Assembly (NCBI GenBank): GCA_945877035.1
Contig: CAMCQH010000008.1
Location: 1 to 59,866, forward strand
Origin: an uncultured Clostridium sp.
GTDB lineage: Bacteria > Bacillota > Clostridia > TANB77 > CAG-508
Length of the DNA: 59,866 nt
Reading direction: 5' to 3'
The notes beneath the pieces were generated by a model, which did not search any database, was not told the origin of the DNA, and saw only the letters and a list, made by a program, of their open reading frames with translations. The translations under genes and the position numbers were made by a program. Shown here in pieces: positions 10,251 to 19,820 of this stretch (positions are counted from its first letter, which is position 1; each line of letters begins with the position of its first letter).

Positions 10251-11264
10251 TTATTTTAAATTTTTTTCAAAAAATTCTTTATATTTTTCACATATATTTT
10301 TCCAATCATTATTTCTTACTTGTATTAAATTTTCTTCTGATATCTCTTGAAAATCATCTTTTTTATTTATAATTTCTTTTATTTTTTCTTTCAAGTATTC
10401 TTTGCTTCTTTCTTTTAATATATATTTTTTCCCTTTTTCTCCTAATACTTCTGATACAATTCCAACATCTGTAGATATAATAGGTATCCCCATTGCCATA
10501 GCCTCTAGAACTGTTAATGGTGTTCCTTCTGTTTTTGAAGCACATACATATAAATTTATTGAATTATAAAAATTAGGCATATCTTCTTGTGATATCATAC
10601 TAATATTTCTATCTGCTAATTTTAATTCTATTTTATATCCCTCTTGTTGTAATTCTGATATAGCAGGTTTTATTATTCCTTCTACACCTTTCATATCTTC
10701 ATCACCATAAGCATCTTTGAATTTACTATTTCCAACCCAACCAACAATTATTTTATCTATATTTTTAAATCTATCTAAATTAATTGGATTATATTTTGAT
10801 AAATCTACTCCATCATGAATTATCATTTCAGGCTTTTTATCAAATTTATTATATATATCAAATAATTTTTTAGATGTAACCATATATAAATCAGAAAATT
10901 TAAATATTTCCTCTGTTCTCCACTTTTCTTCTCCTTCTAAATATAAATGATCACAAACCGAAAAACTTATTTTTTTATTATATATATAATTTCTTTTAAA
11001 TTCTTCAAAGTCCATTAATAGATTCTTTTCAGAATATTCTTGCATTTCTTTTCTATCTATTAAGCTTAAATATCCTCTCCACAAAAAGTGGATTAAATCA
11101 TAATTTTCACAATATAGAAATAATTTTATCATATTACCTTCAAATATTCTGCCTGGAATAATATCTATATCATATTCTATTAAATTTTTCTTTATTTGTT
11201 TTGCTATATTATCAAAAGCCCATCCTTCTGTATCTATTATAAGAGCTATTTTTTTCTTTTCCAT
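10251..11264 (-). CDS. Glycosyltransferase family 4
   Basis: 337 residues with a GT-B fold. The C-terminal donor-binding half shows IVGWVGNSKF and the EX7E-type region ASKTEGTPLTVLEAMAMGIPIISTDVGI (about residues 235-262), typical of retaining GT4 enzymes. The N-terminal acceptor half is divergent and lacks the usual glycine-rich start, beginning IALIIDTEGWAFDNIA. AGGGAGA lies before the ATG. It is probably cytoplasmic and works on a lipid-linked glycan intermediate. Confidence 0.85.
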   Translation of the reverse strand: MEKKKIALIIDTEGWAFDNIAKQIKKNLIEYDIDIIPGRIFEGNMIKLFLYCENYDLIHFLWRGYLSLIDRKEMQEYSEKNLLMDFEEFKRNYIYNKKISFSVCDHLYLEGEEKWRTEEIFKFSDLYMVTSKKLFDIYNKFDKKPEMIIHDGVDLSKYNPINLDRFKNIDKIIVGWVGNSKFKDAYGDEDMKGVEGIIKPAISELQQEGYKIELKLADRNISMISQEDMPNFYNSINLYVCASKTEGTPLTVLEAMAMGIPIISTDVGIVSEVLGEKGKKYILKERSKEYLKEKIKEIINKKDDFQEISEENLIQVRNNDWKNICEKYKEFFEKNLK

Positions 11265-11266
11265 AA

Positions 11267-11503
11267 TTATCTCCCTAAAATTTTCTTTATTTTTTTGATA
11301 GCCTTATAACTTCTTGAATATAATATCGAATCTAATTGTTCTTGTATTCTATTCTTTTCTTTCAATATATTTTCATTTAACTTTTTTTCTTTTATATATT
11401 CTTCTTCAAGTTGACTATATTTTTCCTCAAGCTGATGGTAATTACTAATTATTAATTTTTTTTCTTTTTCTAATGTTTTATATAAAATTTGATTATTATC
11501 CAT
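11267..11503 (-). CDS. Small coiled-coil protein between exporter and glycosyltransferase
   Basis: About 78 residues from MDNNQILYK (AGAGGA upstream; a longer frame to 11524 would overlap the permease). Residues 10-60 are a Glu/Lys-rich coiled coil with Leu heptads (LEEKYSQLEEEYIKEKK); the end, YSRSYKAIKKIKKILGR, resembles the amphipathic tails found at the ends of many glycan-locus transferases. It may be a detached accessory or scaffold piece for the ABC exporter or the adjacent glycosyltransferase. No family is recognised. Confidence 0.55.
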   Translation of the reverse strand: MDNNQILYKTLEKEKKLIISNYHQLEEKYSQLEEEYIKEKKLNENILKEKNRIQEQLDSILYSRSYKAIKKIKKILGR

Positions 11504-11507
11504 ATTA

Positions 11508-12281
11508 TTATAATTCCTCTGCAAATTTCTTTTCTAATTTTGTAAATATAATATATCCAGCCACGCATAATACTATTCCCATAGTAAGTGCAATTATTAA
11601 TCCTTTAGGATCTGGTGGCATTTTATTATAAAATATATTTCTATATGCTTCTATTAAATATGACATAGGATTTATTTTTACAATCCATTGAAAACCTTGC
11701 GGAACAGAATTTATTGAATATACAATTGGTGTTGCATAAAATAATAACTGTATTATTATACCTAATAAATGTAATAAATCTCTAAAATATACGCTGAGAC
11801 TAGATACTATAAATGCAAATCCTATTGAAACTATATATTGTATTGCCAATATTAAGAAATACCATAATATATTAATTGATAATCCTACTCCTCCAAATAT
11901 AACAAATCCTAAGATTATTATAGTTGAAATCAAGAAGTTAACTCCTTCACTAGTGACTACTGAAATTGGTAAAATTTCTCTTGGAAAATATACTTTTTTT
12001 ATTATATTTCCATTATCAATTATAGAAGCTGCACCTCTTAATATAACCGCTGAAAAATATTGCCATGGTATTAGACCACAACATAAATATACTGTATAAT
12101 TTTCAATATCACTTTTTAGTATTACTTGAAAAACTAATGCATAAACTGCTATTTGTAATAATGGACTTATAAAAGACCATAATACACCTAAAAAGGAATG
12201 TTTATATTTTCCACCTACATCTTTTTTTATATTTGTTTTCAATAATTCTCTATAATTATATAAATTTTTTATTATATTCAT
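11508..12281 (-). CDS. ABC-2 type polysaccharide export permease (Wzm/TagG-like)
   Basis: 257 residues with six predicted membrane helices and the ABC-2 polysaccharide-exporter hallmark near the start (YKHSFLGVLWSFISPLLQIAVY) and end (IVKINPMSYLIEAYRNIFYNK). It forms the channel that exports a completed, lipid-linked glycan across the cytoplasmic membrane with the ATPase encoded 12 bases upstream. GGGAGAATG precedes the start. Confidence 0.9.
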   Translation of the reverse strand: MNIIKNLYNYRELLKTNIKKDVGGKYKHSFLGVLWSFISPLLQIAVYALVFQVILKSDIENYTVYLCCGLIPWQYFSAVILRGAASIIDNGNIIKKVYFPREILPISVVTSEGVNFLISTIIILGFVIFGGVGLSINILWYFLILAIQYIVSIGFAFIVSSLSVYFRDLLHLLGIIIQLLFYATPIVYSINSVPQGFQWIVKINPMSYLIEAYRNIFYNKMPPDPKGLIIALTMGIVLCVAGYIIFTKLEKKFAEEL

Positions 12282-12293
12282 TGTACATTCTCC

Positions 12294-13034
12294 CTATTTA
12301 GTTTCTTTTAGATATTCTTCTATTACTTCTTCTGGCTCTCCATCCATTTTAATTTCCCCATTATTTAACCATACAGCTCTATTACAAAAGTCCTTTACAG
12401 TTCCTAGACTATGTGTTACAAAAACCATGGTTTTTCCTTCTTCTTTTAATTCTTTCATTTTAGCTATACATTTATCTTGAAAATGCTGATCTCCTACCGC
12501 TAAAACTTCATCTACTAATAAAATATCTGCATCTACATTTATTGCAACGGCAAATGCTAATCTCATATACATACCTGATGAATAAGTTCTAACAGGATTA
12601 TCTATGTATGTACCTAATTCTGAAAATTCTATTATTTTTTCTAGTCTTTCATCAATTTGTTTTCTAGTTAGTCCAAATATTGATGCATTAAAATATATAT
12701 TTTCTCTTCCAGAAAAATCCGGATGAAAACCAGCTCCTAATTCTAACAAAGATGTTAATTTACCATTTGTAATAATTTTTCCTTTATTAGGATATATGAT
12801 TTTTGTCATCAATTTCAACAAAGTAGATTTTCCGCTTCCATTTACTCCTATTAACCCTACTGCTTCTCCATTTTTTATCGTTAAATTTATATCTTTTAAA
12901 ACTTCTCTTTTTTCTTTTTTGTTTCTATTCCAAAATAGCAATTTTTCTTTTAAGCTATTTGCTTTATCCATATATATATTAAAATTTTTATATACATGTT
13001 CTACTACTATTCTATCTTCATTTTTTTCGCTCAT
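12294..13034 (-). CDS. ABC polysaccharide export ATPase (Wzt/TagH-like)
   Basis: 246 residues. Walker A GVNGSGKST (about residues 59-67), signature YSSGMYMRLAFA, Walker B ADILLVDEVLAVGD, and the H-loop FVTHSLG are all intact. The insertion LLELGAGFHPDFSGREN is specific to polysaccharide and teichoic-acid exporters. There is no C-terminal carbohydrate-binding extension. A near-consensus promoter lies just upstream (13073-13101), so the exporter genes can be expressed independently of the upstream glycan genes. Confidence 0.93.
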   Translation of the reverse strand: MSEKNEDRIVVEHVYKNFNIYMDKANSLKEKLLFWNRNKKEKREVLKDINLTIKNGEAVGLIGVNGSGKSTLLKLMTKIIYPNKGKIITNGKLTSLLELGAGFHPDFSGRENIYFNASIFGLTRKQIDERLEKIIEFSELGTYIDNPVRTYSSGMYMRLAFAVAINVDADILLVDEVLAVGDQHFQDKCIAKMKELKEEGKTMVFVTHSLGTVKDFCNRAVWLNNGEIKMDGEPEEVIEEYLKETK

Positions 13035-13072
13035 AGCAATAATTTTCCTTTCTTGTACTGTAACTTTTTACA

Positions 13073-13101
13073 ATTATATATCATAATATCCTTGTTGTCA
13101 A
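13073..13101 (-). promoter_or_regulatory. Consensus sigma-A promoter before the ABC exporter
   Basis: On the minus strand TTGACA (13101-13096), a 17-base spacer and TATAAT (13078-13073): a full match to the consensus, 39 bases before the Wzt-like start codon. It gives an internal promoter in the long glycan operon. Confidence 0.85.
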
Positions 13102-13109
13102 AATACTTT

Positions 13110-14045
13110 TTAATCTATGTTTATCTTTTTATCTATAATATATTGAGGTCTTCCTTTACTCTCATCATAAATTCTAGCAATATATTCTCCAATCATGCCC
13201 AAAGAAACCAATATAGAACCTCCTAAAAATGTTAATGTAACCATAATTGAAGTCCAACCTGCTGTTAAATTATGCCAAGAAAAAGCATAAGATAATAAAG
13301 AATATATTAAAATTATAAATGACATTATAATTGAGAAAATTCCTAGTCCTTCAACAATTTTAAGTGGTTTTGTTGAAAATCCAATAATACCATCAGATGC
13401 TAATTTTAACATTTTCTTTAATGGATATTTTGTTTTTCCTGCAAATCTTTCTTTTCTTTCATATTCAAAAGCTTTTTGCTCAAATCCTACCCAACTAAAT
13501 AAACCTCTTAAAAATTTATTGTGCTCTGGTAAAGAATTTATTACATCAACAACTTTTCTATCAACTAATCTAAAATCCCCTGTATCTTTTGGAATATCTA
13601 CATCTGATAATACATTTAGAGTATTATAAAACATTTTTGCAGTTAAAAGTTTGAATTTAGACTCTCCCTCTCTTGTTTTTCTTTTTCCATATATTACTTC
13701 ATTTCCCTCTTCCCATAGCTTTAACATTTCTGGTATTAATTCTGGTGGATCTTGTAAATCTGCATCTATAATTACTATTGCATCTCCTGTTACATATTGT
13801 AATCCTGCTGTTACTGCACATTGATGTCCAAAGTTTCTAGAAAATGATATTACTTTTACTTTTTTGTCTTCATTTGCAATTCTTTCTAGAATTGATAATG
13901 TTTTATCTTTACTTCCATCATTTACAAATATAATTTCATATTCATAATTTTCTATTCCTTTTAAAACCCCTGTCATTCTTTTGTAGCACTCTTCTGCAAC
14001 TTCTTCTTCATAATACATTGGTATAACTACTGATATTTTTTTCAT
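13110..14045 (-). CDS. Polyprenyl-phosphate glycosyltransferase (GtrB/DPM1-like)
   Basis: 311 residues from MKKISVVIPMYYEEE; GAAAGGAAG lies 7 bases before this ATG, so the 8-residue extension to 14069 is rejected. A GT2 domain with FVNDGSKDKT, IIDADLQDPPELI (metal motif) and GDFRLVDRKV, followed by two C-terminal membrane helices (about residues 228-252 and 262-286) and SKGRPQYI, which is diagnostic for the GtrB-type family. It loads a sugar onto undecaprenyl phosphate; the GtrA-like protein in the same locus is the expected partner. Confidence 0.9.
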   Translation of the reverse strand: MKKISVVIPMYYEEEVAEECYKRMTGVLKGIENYEYEIIFVNDGSKDKTLSILERIANEDKKVKVISFSRNFGHQCAVTAGLQYVTGDAIVIIDADLQDPPELIPEMLKLWEEGNEVIYGKRKTREGESKFKLLTAKMFYNTLNVLSDVDIPKDTGDFRLVDRKVVDVINSLPEHNKFLRGLFSWVGFEQKAFEYERKERFAGKTKYPLKKMLKLASDGIIGFSTKPLKIVEGLGIFSIIMSFIILIYSLLSYAFSWHNLTAGWTSIMVTLTFLGGSILVSLGMIGEYIARIYDESKGRPQYIIDKKINID

Positions 14046-14059
14046 ATTTTTACTTCCTT

Positions 14060-14935
14060 TCATCTCCATATTTTACTCTTCACAATTCCTGGTATAAATA
14101 AAATAATATATAAAAACTTACACTCAAAACTCTTAATGCATTTAAAATCATACTGTTTTGTTAAATAGCTAAACAAAATATAATGTTTAACTGCATATAA
14201 TTTCTTGTTGAATTTTACACCTTCCATATTTCTTTCTAAAATTTCTTTAAAATACTCGTAATATCCAAAAGGATTTTCTTTAAATTCTTTAGAGATATTT
14301 TTTGAATATCCTTCATTTTGATATTCACAAATCATAATTGGTTCATTTATGCATAATATTTTATATTTTAAATCCATTTCATGATACATTCTTGCTTCGG
14401 TTACAAATCGTTCATTTTTTTCTAGCTTATACTTGTATTTTTTTCTAATATCTGTATAAAAAACTAATGCTTTTTCTCCATTTTCTTCTTCCTTAAAATA
14501 CAAGTCAAACATTGTAGTTTTTTCATTTTTAAATGTTTGTCCCATGTTTTTTCCATTTTGGTCAATTTTCAAAAAGCATAGTGCATATATATCTTTGTCT
14601 GTATTTTTTGAATATTCTTTATTTATTATTTCAAAAGCATTTGATGTAAAATAATCATCTGAATCACACTCTATAATTAGGTCTCCACTTGCTTTTGGAA
14701 CAAGGCTATTTATTGCTTTCATTTTCCCTTGATTTTTTTGATAAAAATATTTTATTTCAATTGCTCCCTCTTTAATGTAATTCTGAATTAGCTCCTTTGT
14801 ATTGTCTGTTGAGCCATCATCCATTATAAGCCATTCTATATCTACATCATACTTTGAATTTTCTATTAGACTATTATATAAATTTTTTAAAAGATTTTCT
14901 CTGTTGTATGTTGGCGTTAATACTGATATTTTCAT
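14060..14935 (-). CDS. Glycosyltransferase family 2
   Basis: 291 residues. N-terminal GT2 domain: ISVLTPTYNRENLL, EWLIMDDGSTDNT, and LIIECDSDDYF as the DxD motif. The C-terminal third has a Met/His-containing stretch (ARMYHEMDLKYK) and a basic end. It is co-directional with its neighbours, one base from the GT4 gene upstream. Confidence 0.85.
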   Translation of the reverse strand: MKISVLTPTYNRENLLKNLYNSLIENSKYDVDIEWLIMDDGSTDNTKELIQNYIKEGAIEIKYFYQKNQGKMKAINSLVPKASGDLIIECDSDDYFTSNAFEIINKEYSKNTDKDIYALCFLKIDQNGKNMGQTFKNEKTTMFDLYFKEEENGEKALVFYTDIRKKYKYKLEKNERFVTEARMYHEMDLKYKILCINEPIMICEYQNEGYSKNISKEFKENPFGYYEYFKEILERNMEGVKFNKKLYAVKHYILFSYLTKQYDFKCIKSFECKFLYIILFIPGIVKSKIWR

Positions 14936-14936
14936 T

Positions 14937-16073
14937 CTATTCCCCTATTAATTTAACTATTTTATTAATTATATTACTATTATCATATTTTGAGTTTTCT
15001 TGCAACTTTATTTTACCCTTATTTTTGTTATTATTTTCTATAATTTCCTTTAATTCTTCATAAATTTTCTCTTCATTATTTTCTATTATTACACTATCTT
15101 CATATTTTTCTACCGCTTCTCTTGCAGCAGTATTAGTAATAATTATCGATTTCCCCAATATTTTAGCTTCTTCCAAAACCATACCATATCCTTCAAAATT
15201 AGAAAGCAAGCAAAAATAATCTGAATTTTTTATATATGGATATGGATTTTCTTTTTTTCCTAATAGATGAAAAGTATTGCTAACATCATGTTCTTTAATC
15301 ATATTTTCTAAATTTTCTTTTTCAGGTCCATCACCTATTACATAAAAATTATGTTCTAAATTATTTTCTATAAGTTTGCTGTGTACTCTTATTAGCCTAT
15401 CTATTGCCTTTTGTGGTACAAGTCTTGCAACAGTTACAAAATTTAATTTTCTTTTATCAAAAATGATCTCTGTTTTTTCTTCTGCTTTTTCTATTACCTT
15501 CTCACTATCTATGTAATTGTATATTACCTCTTTCTTTACTGGCTCTAGATATTCATTTCTTACTGTATCTTTATATACCTCTCTAAATTTTTTCATATTG
15601 TCTCTACTAACAAAAACCAAAGTATCATATTTTGAATATATTTTTCTATCCGCTTCTTTTTTAATTTTTGCTTTGATGCCTGTTCCAAAAACAAGCGAAA
15701 TATCATTGTGTATCCATGCTATTTTTCTTGTATTTTTATTTTTCACACTAAATAATCTTGTTATAGGACCTTCTAAAAAAGCAATTTCTGTATCATAGTC
15801 ACCTTTTATTTTCTTTTTATATACTCTTTTTTTGTTAAAATACAATTTTAATGGAATTAATATTTTTTGTCTTTTTGATAATTCATCATATCTAACATCA
15901 TATAAACTTTTTAATTTAACTTTTGGGTTTAATTGTTTTTCTAATTCGCCCTTTGCATATATTGTAAAAATCGTAATATCATACTTATCACATAATTTAT
16001 TTGCTAAATCAACTAATACCCTTTCAGCACCACCCAAAGTCAAACCTGTTATACCAAACAAAAGCTTTTTCAT
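14937..16073 (-). CDS. Glycosyltransferase family 4
   Basis: 378 residues with the GT-B layout: GLTLGGAERVLVDLANKL start, FVTVARLVPQKAIDRLI, VIGDGPEKENL, and the donor-site region LLSNFEGYGMVLEEAKILGKSIIIT with the two Glu of the EX7E motif. It is a retaining transferase acting on a lipid-linked glycan at the inner face of the membrane. Between it and the upstream polymerase gene lies the ~300-nt hairpin element at 16125-16424. Confidence 0.88.
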   Translation of the reverse strand: MKKLLFGITGLTLGGAERVLVDLANKLCDKYDITIFTIYAKGELEKQLNPKVKLKSLYDVRYDELSKRQKILIPLKLYFNKKRVYKKKIKGDYDTEIAFLEGPITRLFSVKNKNTRKIAWIHNDISLVFGTGIKAKIKKEADRKIYSKYDTLVFVSRDNMKKFREVYKDTVRNEYLEPVKKEVIYNYIDSEKVIEKAEEKTEIIFDKRKLNFVTVARLVPQKAIDRLIRVHSKLIENNLEHNFYVIGDGPEKENLENMIKEHDVSNTFHLLGKKENPYPYIKNSDYFCLLSNFEGYGMVLEEAKILGKSIIITNTAAREAVEKYEDSVIIENNEEKIYEELKEIIENNNKNKGKIKLQENSKYDNSNIINKIVKLIGE

Positions 16074-16111
16074 AACACTTCTCCTTATATTTTATATTAA
16101 AACTTTATTTC

Positions 16112-16430
16112 ATATAGAGTAGTAAAAATTGATACTATATGAATAAAATTATTTTTTCTGAATGTGATTGGAGCAAAATTAGAAATTCACAGTTTAACAA
16201 TTCTTAAAGTCCGCGCAGGGTAATAGTTATTAATTAAACGAGGTTTTCGTGGGGACCAATAGATACTGTTAAATGCGTTAGCATTGTTACAGTATCATTG
16301 GGAAAAACCGAGTATAATTAATAACTCTTACCCGTTGCAGGACAGCACATATTTTAATTGCTGTGAATTTTAAATGTGCATTGAACCGAGGGAAAAATAA
16401 TTTTATTTATATATTATCAATTTTACGGCT
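16112..16430 (+). repeat. ~300-nt near-perfect rod-shaped inverted repeat / structured RNA
   Basis: The whole gap between two glycan genes folds on itself. Pairs: 16125-16158 with 16391-16424 (31 Watson-Crick and 2 G-U of 34); 16183-16192 with 16361-16370 (10/10); 16198-16202 with 16356-16360; 16209-16212 with 16340-16343; 16218-16236 with 16315-16333 (18/19); 16242-16248 with 16302-16309; 16256-16260 with 16297-16301; 16262-16269 with 16289-16296 (8/8); 16272-16276 with 16281-16285, loop GTTA. The wobble pairs are G-U only if the plus strand is transcribed, so a plus-strand RNA (antisense to the operon) is favoured. Its central part is richer in G/C than its surroundings. The right end supplies the last codon and stop of the polymerase gene. 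No ORF and no family that I recognise. Confidence 0.75.
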
Positions 16431-17850
16431 CAACTTTTAAATTATATATTTTATTAACCAGCAAAGCATTCATAACCACAATAATCATCATAGAAGATGA
16501 ATTAAAAAATGTATACCCAGAAAAGAAAGACAATGCAAATGTAAATCCGCTTCCAAAAAGGAACATTAAATATTCATCATCTACTTTTCTTATATTTTTT
16601 ATTGCAATATAAACACCATAAACAAATATAGCTAAAAATGGCACAAAATACAATGTAAAACCTAATATTCCAAAATTGAAAAGAAAAGCTGGTATCTCCA
16701 TTTCTAATACTAATTCTCTAAAGTTTGCCATATAGCCATTTCCAAAAATTATTAGTCCTATATTTTTTTGATTTTTTACTAATGCAATATTATAAATTAA
16801 TTGTTGCATTCTTTGGTCATTATTAGTTACATTAAGCTTATTTGCTGTATTGTATAAATCTAAAATTGATTGTTTCTGACTGTCGTTCATATAGCCTTCT
16901 TCCAAAGTACCATCATCTATTTGATTTTTTATTTTTAGTAAGTCACCTGTTATGTGTGATTTGCCCTCCAAACTTGTATCTATTATATCATTTTCAATAT
17001 CTTTTAAATGTTTTCTTCTTTCAAATGTAGCAGAGCCAAATATAGAAACTAAAATTCCAATTGCAACAACTGCAATACTTATGCAAATTATTACCTTCTT
17101 ATCTATTTTTTTATTTTTCAAAAGTCCTACAAATACTTGCACCATTCCATATAGAGCTAAGACACATACAACTCCTAATAGCCCAACTCTTGTTCCTATT
17201 AAAGTTGTTAAAAATATAATATTTAATATAAGTATTGGTATTGCAATTTTTCTATATTTTTTATCTTTAATATATCCAATATAAATAAACATTGATAATA
17301 TAAGTATTGCTCCTATGCTATTTCCAGATTCAAACCATCCTTTATAGCCAATGCCTTCTAACACATATGTATGTGAAGATGTTTTTGTAATTATTGATAT
17401 ATATATTGAAATTATATATATGCATGAAGCCCACAAAACGCTTAACTTTAGTTTGCTTGCATCTTTGTCTTTAAAAATGTGAATATATATAAATAAATTT
17501 AATATCATAAATGAATAGTTTATTAAATATTGTGCCTCATGTAAGATATTGCTGTAGCTACTTCCTGTTTTTACTTTTTCAAATAAATATAAGTGTATTA
17601 CTGCATAAATCATATAAAGCAATGCTGTTAAAAATGAATATAGTTTGAACTTTTTATCTCTTTTTATAAACAGATACATCATAACTACAATAGATATAAT
17701 TGGTCTTATAAATGTTGATGGTGAATAGTTTGTATTGAATTTATTTCTAAATAAAAAGCTCATTATATCTAAAATTGGGCAGATTATTATGAATGCGCAA
17801 AGTATATTTTCTATATTAATTTTTTTTGATAATTCTTTTATTTTTTCCAT
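16423..17850 (-). CDS. O-antigen polymerase/ligase-like membrane protein
   Basis: 475 residues from MEKIKELSKKI; GAGAGGA precedes this ATG, which overlaps the stop of the upstream glycosyltransferase (TAATG), and the TTG-started extension is rejected. About ten to twelve membrane helices, with a large extracytoplasmic loop (roughly residues 280-365) before the last helices, as in Wzy polymerases and WaaL-type ligases. It contains IGTRVGLLGVV. It should polymerise or transfer lipid-linked glycan outside the membrane. Its last two codons and stop lie in or beside the right end of the adjacent hairpin element. Confidence 0.75.
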   Translation of the reverse strand: MEKIKELSKKINIENILCAFIIICPILDIMSFLFRNKFNTNYSPSTFIRPIISIVVMMYLFIKRDKKFKLYSFLTALLYMIYAVIHLYLFEKVKTGSSYSNILHEAQYLINYSFMILNLFIYIHIFKDKDASKLKLSVLWASCIYIISIYISIITKTSSHTYVLEGIGYKGWFESGNSIGAILILSMFIYIGYIKDKKYRKIAIPILILNIIFLTTLIGTRVGLLGVVCVLALYGMVQVFVGLLKNKKIDKKVIICISIAVVAIGILVSIFGSATFERRKHLKDIENDIIDTSLEGKSHITGDLLKIKNQIDDGTLEEGYMNDSQKQSILDLYNTANKLNVTNNDQRMQQLIYNIALVKNQKNIGLIIFGNGYMANFRELVLEMEIPAFLFNFGILGFTLYFVPFLAIFVYGVYIAIKNIRKVDDEYLMFLFGSGFTFALSFFSGYTFFNSSSMMIIVVMNALLVNKIYNLKVEP

Positions 17851-18806
17851 TAGATTCCTCTCAATATTGTACAATAAATTTTATAAGTAAATTTATTTAC
17901 AGATTTCATATATTTATCTTTTAATGTTTTGTTTCTCTTTAGTATTTTATTTTTTTTCCAATTTGGAAATTTTGTATTTAAATTTTCCCATGTAATTTTA
18001 AGCATATTTTTTCTTATTTCTTTGTCTTGTATTTTTACCATTCTAAGTAATGAACTGCATAACAAATATCTTGTGTAAACATATTCTAGTTCATCTTTAT
18101 ATTCTTCATAAAAATTATTCTCTTTATAGTAATCAATTACATTGTCAAGTACTGTAAATATCTCTTTTGTTCTTTCATTTTGCACATTTATAATTGAATT
18201 TTCTCTTTGTATGTAATGTATATATGTTTTTTTTAAGAATGATACTTTGTTTAAATGTGGTATTAATTTGTAAGTAAATTCAACATCTTCATATCTTAAG
18301 CCTTTTGGGAATTGTATTTGTGTTTTTTCTAAGATACTTTTTCTTATTAATTTATTCCATGCTACAACTCTTACTTTTTCTAGCATTGCTTTTTTTCCAT
18401 TATAGACTTGTCCAATATCTTCTCTTACTTTATTTGGGTATTCCCACAAAAAATCACATTCCACCATATCACTGTTTTCTTTTTTTGCTAGTTCATACAT
18501 TTCTTTATATATGTCTTTTTCTACATAATCATCTGAATCTAAAAAAGCTATATATTCTCCTTTGGCATATGGAATCCCAAAATTTCTGGCATCTGATAAT
18601 CCACCATTTTCTTTTTTTAGATATACTATTTTTTGTGGATATTTTTCCATAAATTTTTTTATTATTTCTTCTGAATTATCTTTTGTTCCATCATTTACAA
18701 TTATAATTTCGATATTCTCTAATGTTTGATTAACTAATGAATTCAAACATCTTTCTAAATATTTTTCCACATTGTAAACAGGTACAATTACACTTACTTC
18801 TGGCAT
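17850..18806 (-). CDS. Glycosyltransferase family 2
   Basis: 318 residues. Clear GT2 domain: VSVIVPVYNVEKYLERCL, IEIIIVNDGTKDNS, then GLSDARNFG and AFLDSDDYVE. The C-terminal 110 residues are helical and basic (KNKILKRNKTLKDKY). Translationally coupled to the polymerase gene through TAATG. It resembles the next gene upstream in its N-terminal half, suggesting an old duplication in the locus. Confidence 0.88.
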   Translation of the reverse strand: MPEVSVIVPVYNVEKYLERCLNSLVNQTLENIEIIIVNDGTKDNSEEIIKKFMEKYPQKIVYLKKENGGLSDARNFGIPYAKGEYIAFLDSDDYVEKDIYKEMYELAKKENSDMVECDFLWEYPNKVREDIGQVYNGKKAMLEKVRVVAWNKLIRKSILEKTQIQFPKGLRYEDVEFTYKLIPHLNKVSFLKKTYIHYIQRENSIINVQNERTKEIFTVLDNVIDYYKENNFYEEYKDELEYVYTRYLLCSSLLRMVKIQDKEIRKNMLKITWENLNTKFPNWKKNKILKRNKTLKDKYMKSVNKFTYKIYCTILRGI

Positions 18807-18810
18807 ATTT

Positions 18811-19806
18811 TTACCTCATTTTTATATATAATTTTATATTGAATTTTAATAAATATCTTTTAATCAGTTGTTTTAAATTTCTTGTTTTTATGTTTTTATA
18901 CATTTTTCTCTTCTTTATTTCTTGGATAAATTGTTTCTGGTCTTCTTCTTTTAACTCATAAATTTTTAGAATAGTTGCATTTGTATAATAAATTTTGATA
19001 TTTTCCTTGGTTGTTTTTTCTAAATTCATTTTTTCTATTTTGTTCATCGCATTATCATAATGAAACCATACATCTTCAATTCTTTTTAAAGTTTTGTTAT
19101 AGTCATCATTTCTCATTAAGCTGTTTGATGACTGAACATATGAATATAAATAATATGGTGTAGATACTATATTTTTTGCACTTACAATTACTAGTGGCAT
19201 AAGTCCAAAGTCTTCATGGTATGTTCTTTTAAAAGTAAAATTATTTTTTTTGAATAATTCTTTTTTTATTAAATATACACATGGTGAGTCTAATAAAACA
19301 TCTTGGCTGTAAAGTTTGTTAAAACCTTCTTGCCCTGTTGTTTTTTCAAATACAGGTCCATCTGTTTTTTCTAATATTTCGCCATTCTCATTAACTCTTT
19401 GCAATTTAAATTTTATTAAGTCTATATTTTGCTCAATATATGGTAATAATTTTTCCACTAATTTTTTGTTTATGTAATCATCTGAATCAACAAATAATAT
19501 GTAATCTGAAGTTGCTTTTTCTATTCCGTAATTTCTTGTTTTTGCGATGCCTTCATTTTCTTTTGAATAGAATTCTATTTTTACAGAATTGCTATTTTCA
19601 CTTGAATTGCTTTCTGTTTTATCTTCATTTTCTTTTGAGTTGTTTTTTATATATTCTTTTATTACTTCTTCTGAATTATCTGTTGAGCCATCATTAATTA
19701 TGATAATTTCTATGTCTTTTACAGTTTGATTTACTAATGAATCTAAACATTTTTTTAATTTAGTCCCTGTATTATAAACTGGAACTATTATGCTTACTTT
19801 ACCCAT
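18811..19806 (-). CDS. Glycosyltransferase family 2
   Basis: 331 residues. GT2 motifs: VSIIVPVYNTGTKLKKCLDS, IEIIIINDGSTDNS, IAKTRNYGIEKA and ILFVDSDDYIN. Residues about 58-80 hold a Ser/Asn/Glu-rich insertion (ENEDKTESNSSENSNS) between the nucleotide motif and GIAKTRN, which the neighbouring paralogue lacks. Basic C-terminus. Spacing to its neighbours is 4 and 14 bases, so it is in the same transcript. Confidence 0.87.
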   Translation of the reverse strand: MGKVSIIVPVYNTGTKLKKCLDSLVNQTVKDIEIIIINDGSTDNSEEVIKEYIKNNSKENEDKTESNSSENSNSVKIEFYSKENEGIAKTRNYGIEKATSDYILFVDSDDYINKKLVEKLLPYIEQNIDLIKFKLQRVNENGEILEKTDGPVFEKTTGQEGFNKLYSQDVLLDSPCVYLIKKELFKKNNFTFKRTYHEDFGLMPLVIVSAKNIVSTPYYLYSYVQSSNSLMRNDDYNKTLKRIEDVWFHYDNAMNKIEKMNLEKTTKENIKIYYTNATILKIYELKEEDQKQFIQEIKKRKMYKNIKTRNLKQLIKRYLLKFNIKLYIKMR

Positions 19807-19820
19807 TTATAAATTTCCTC

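Noticed and set aside
16112..16430. Group II intron or OMEGA/HEARO RNA
   Set aside because: No domain V/VI signature, no intron ends and no nuclease or reverse transcriptase ORF in or near it.
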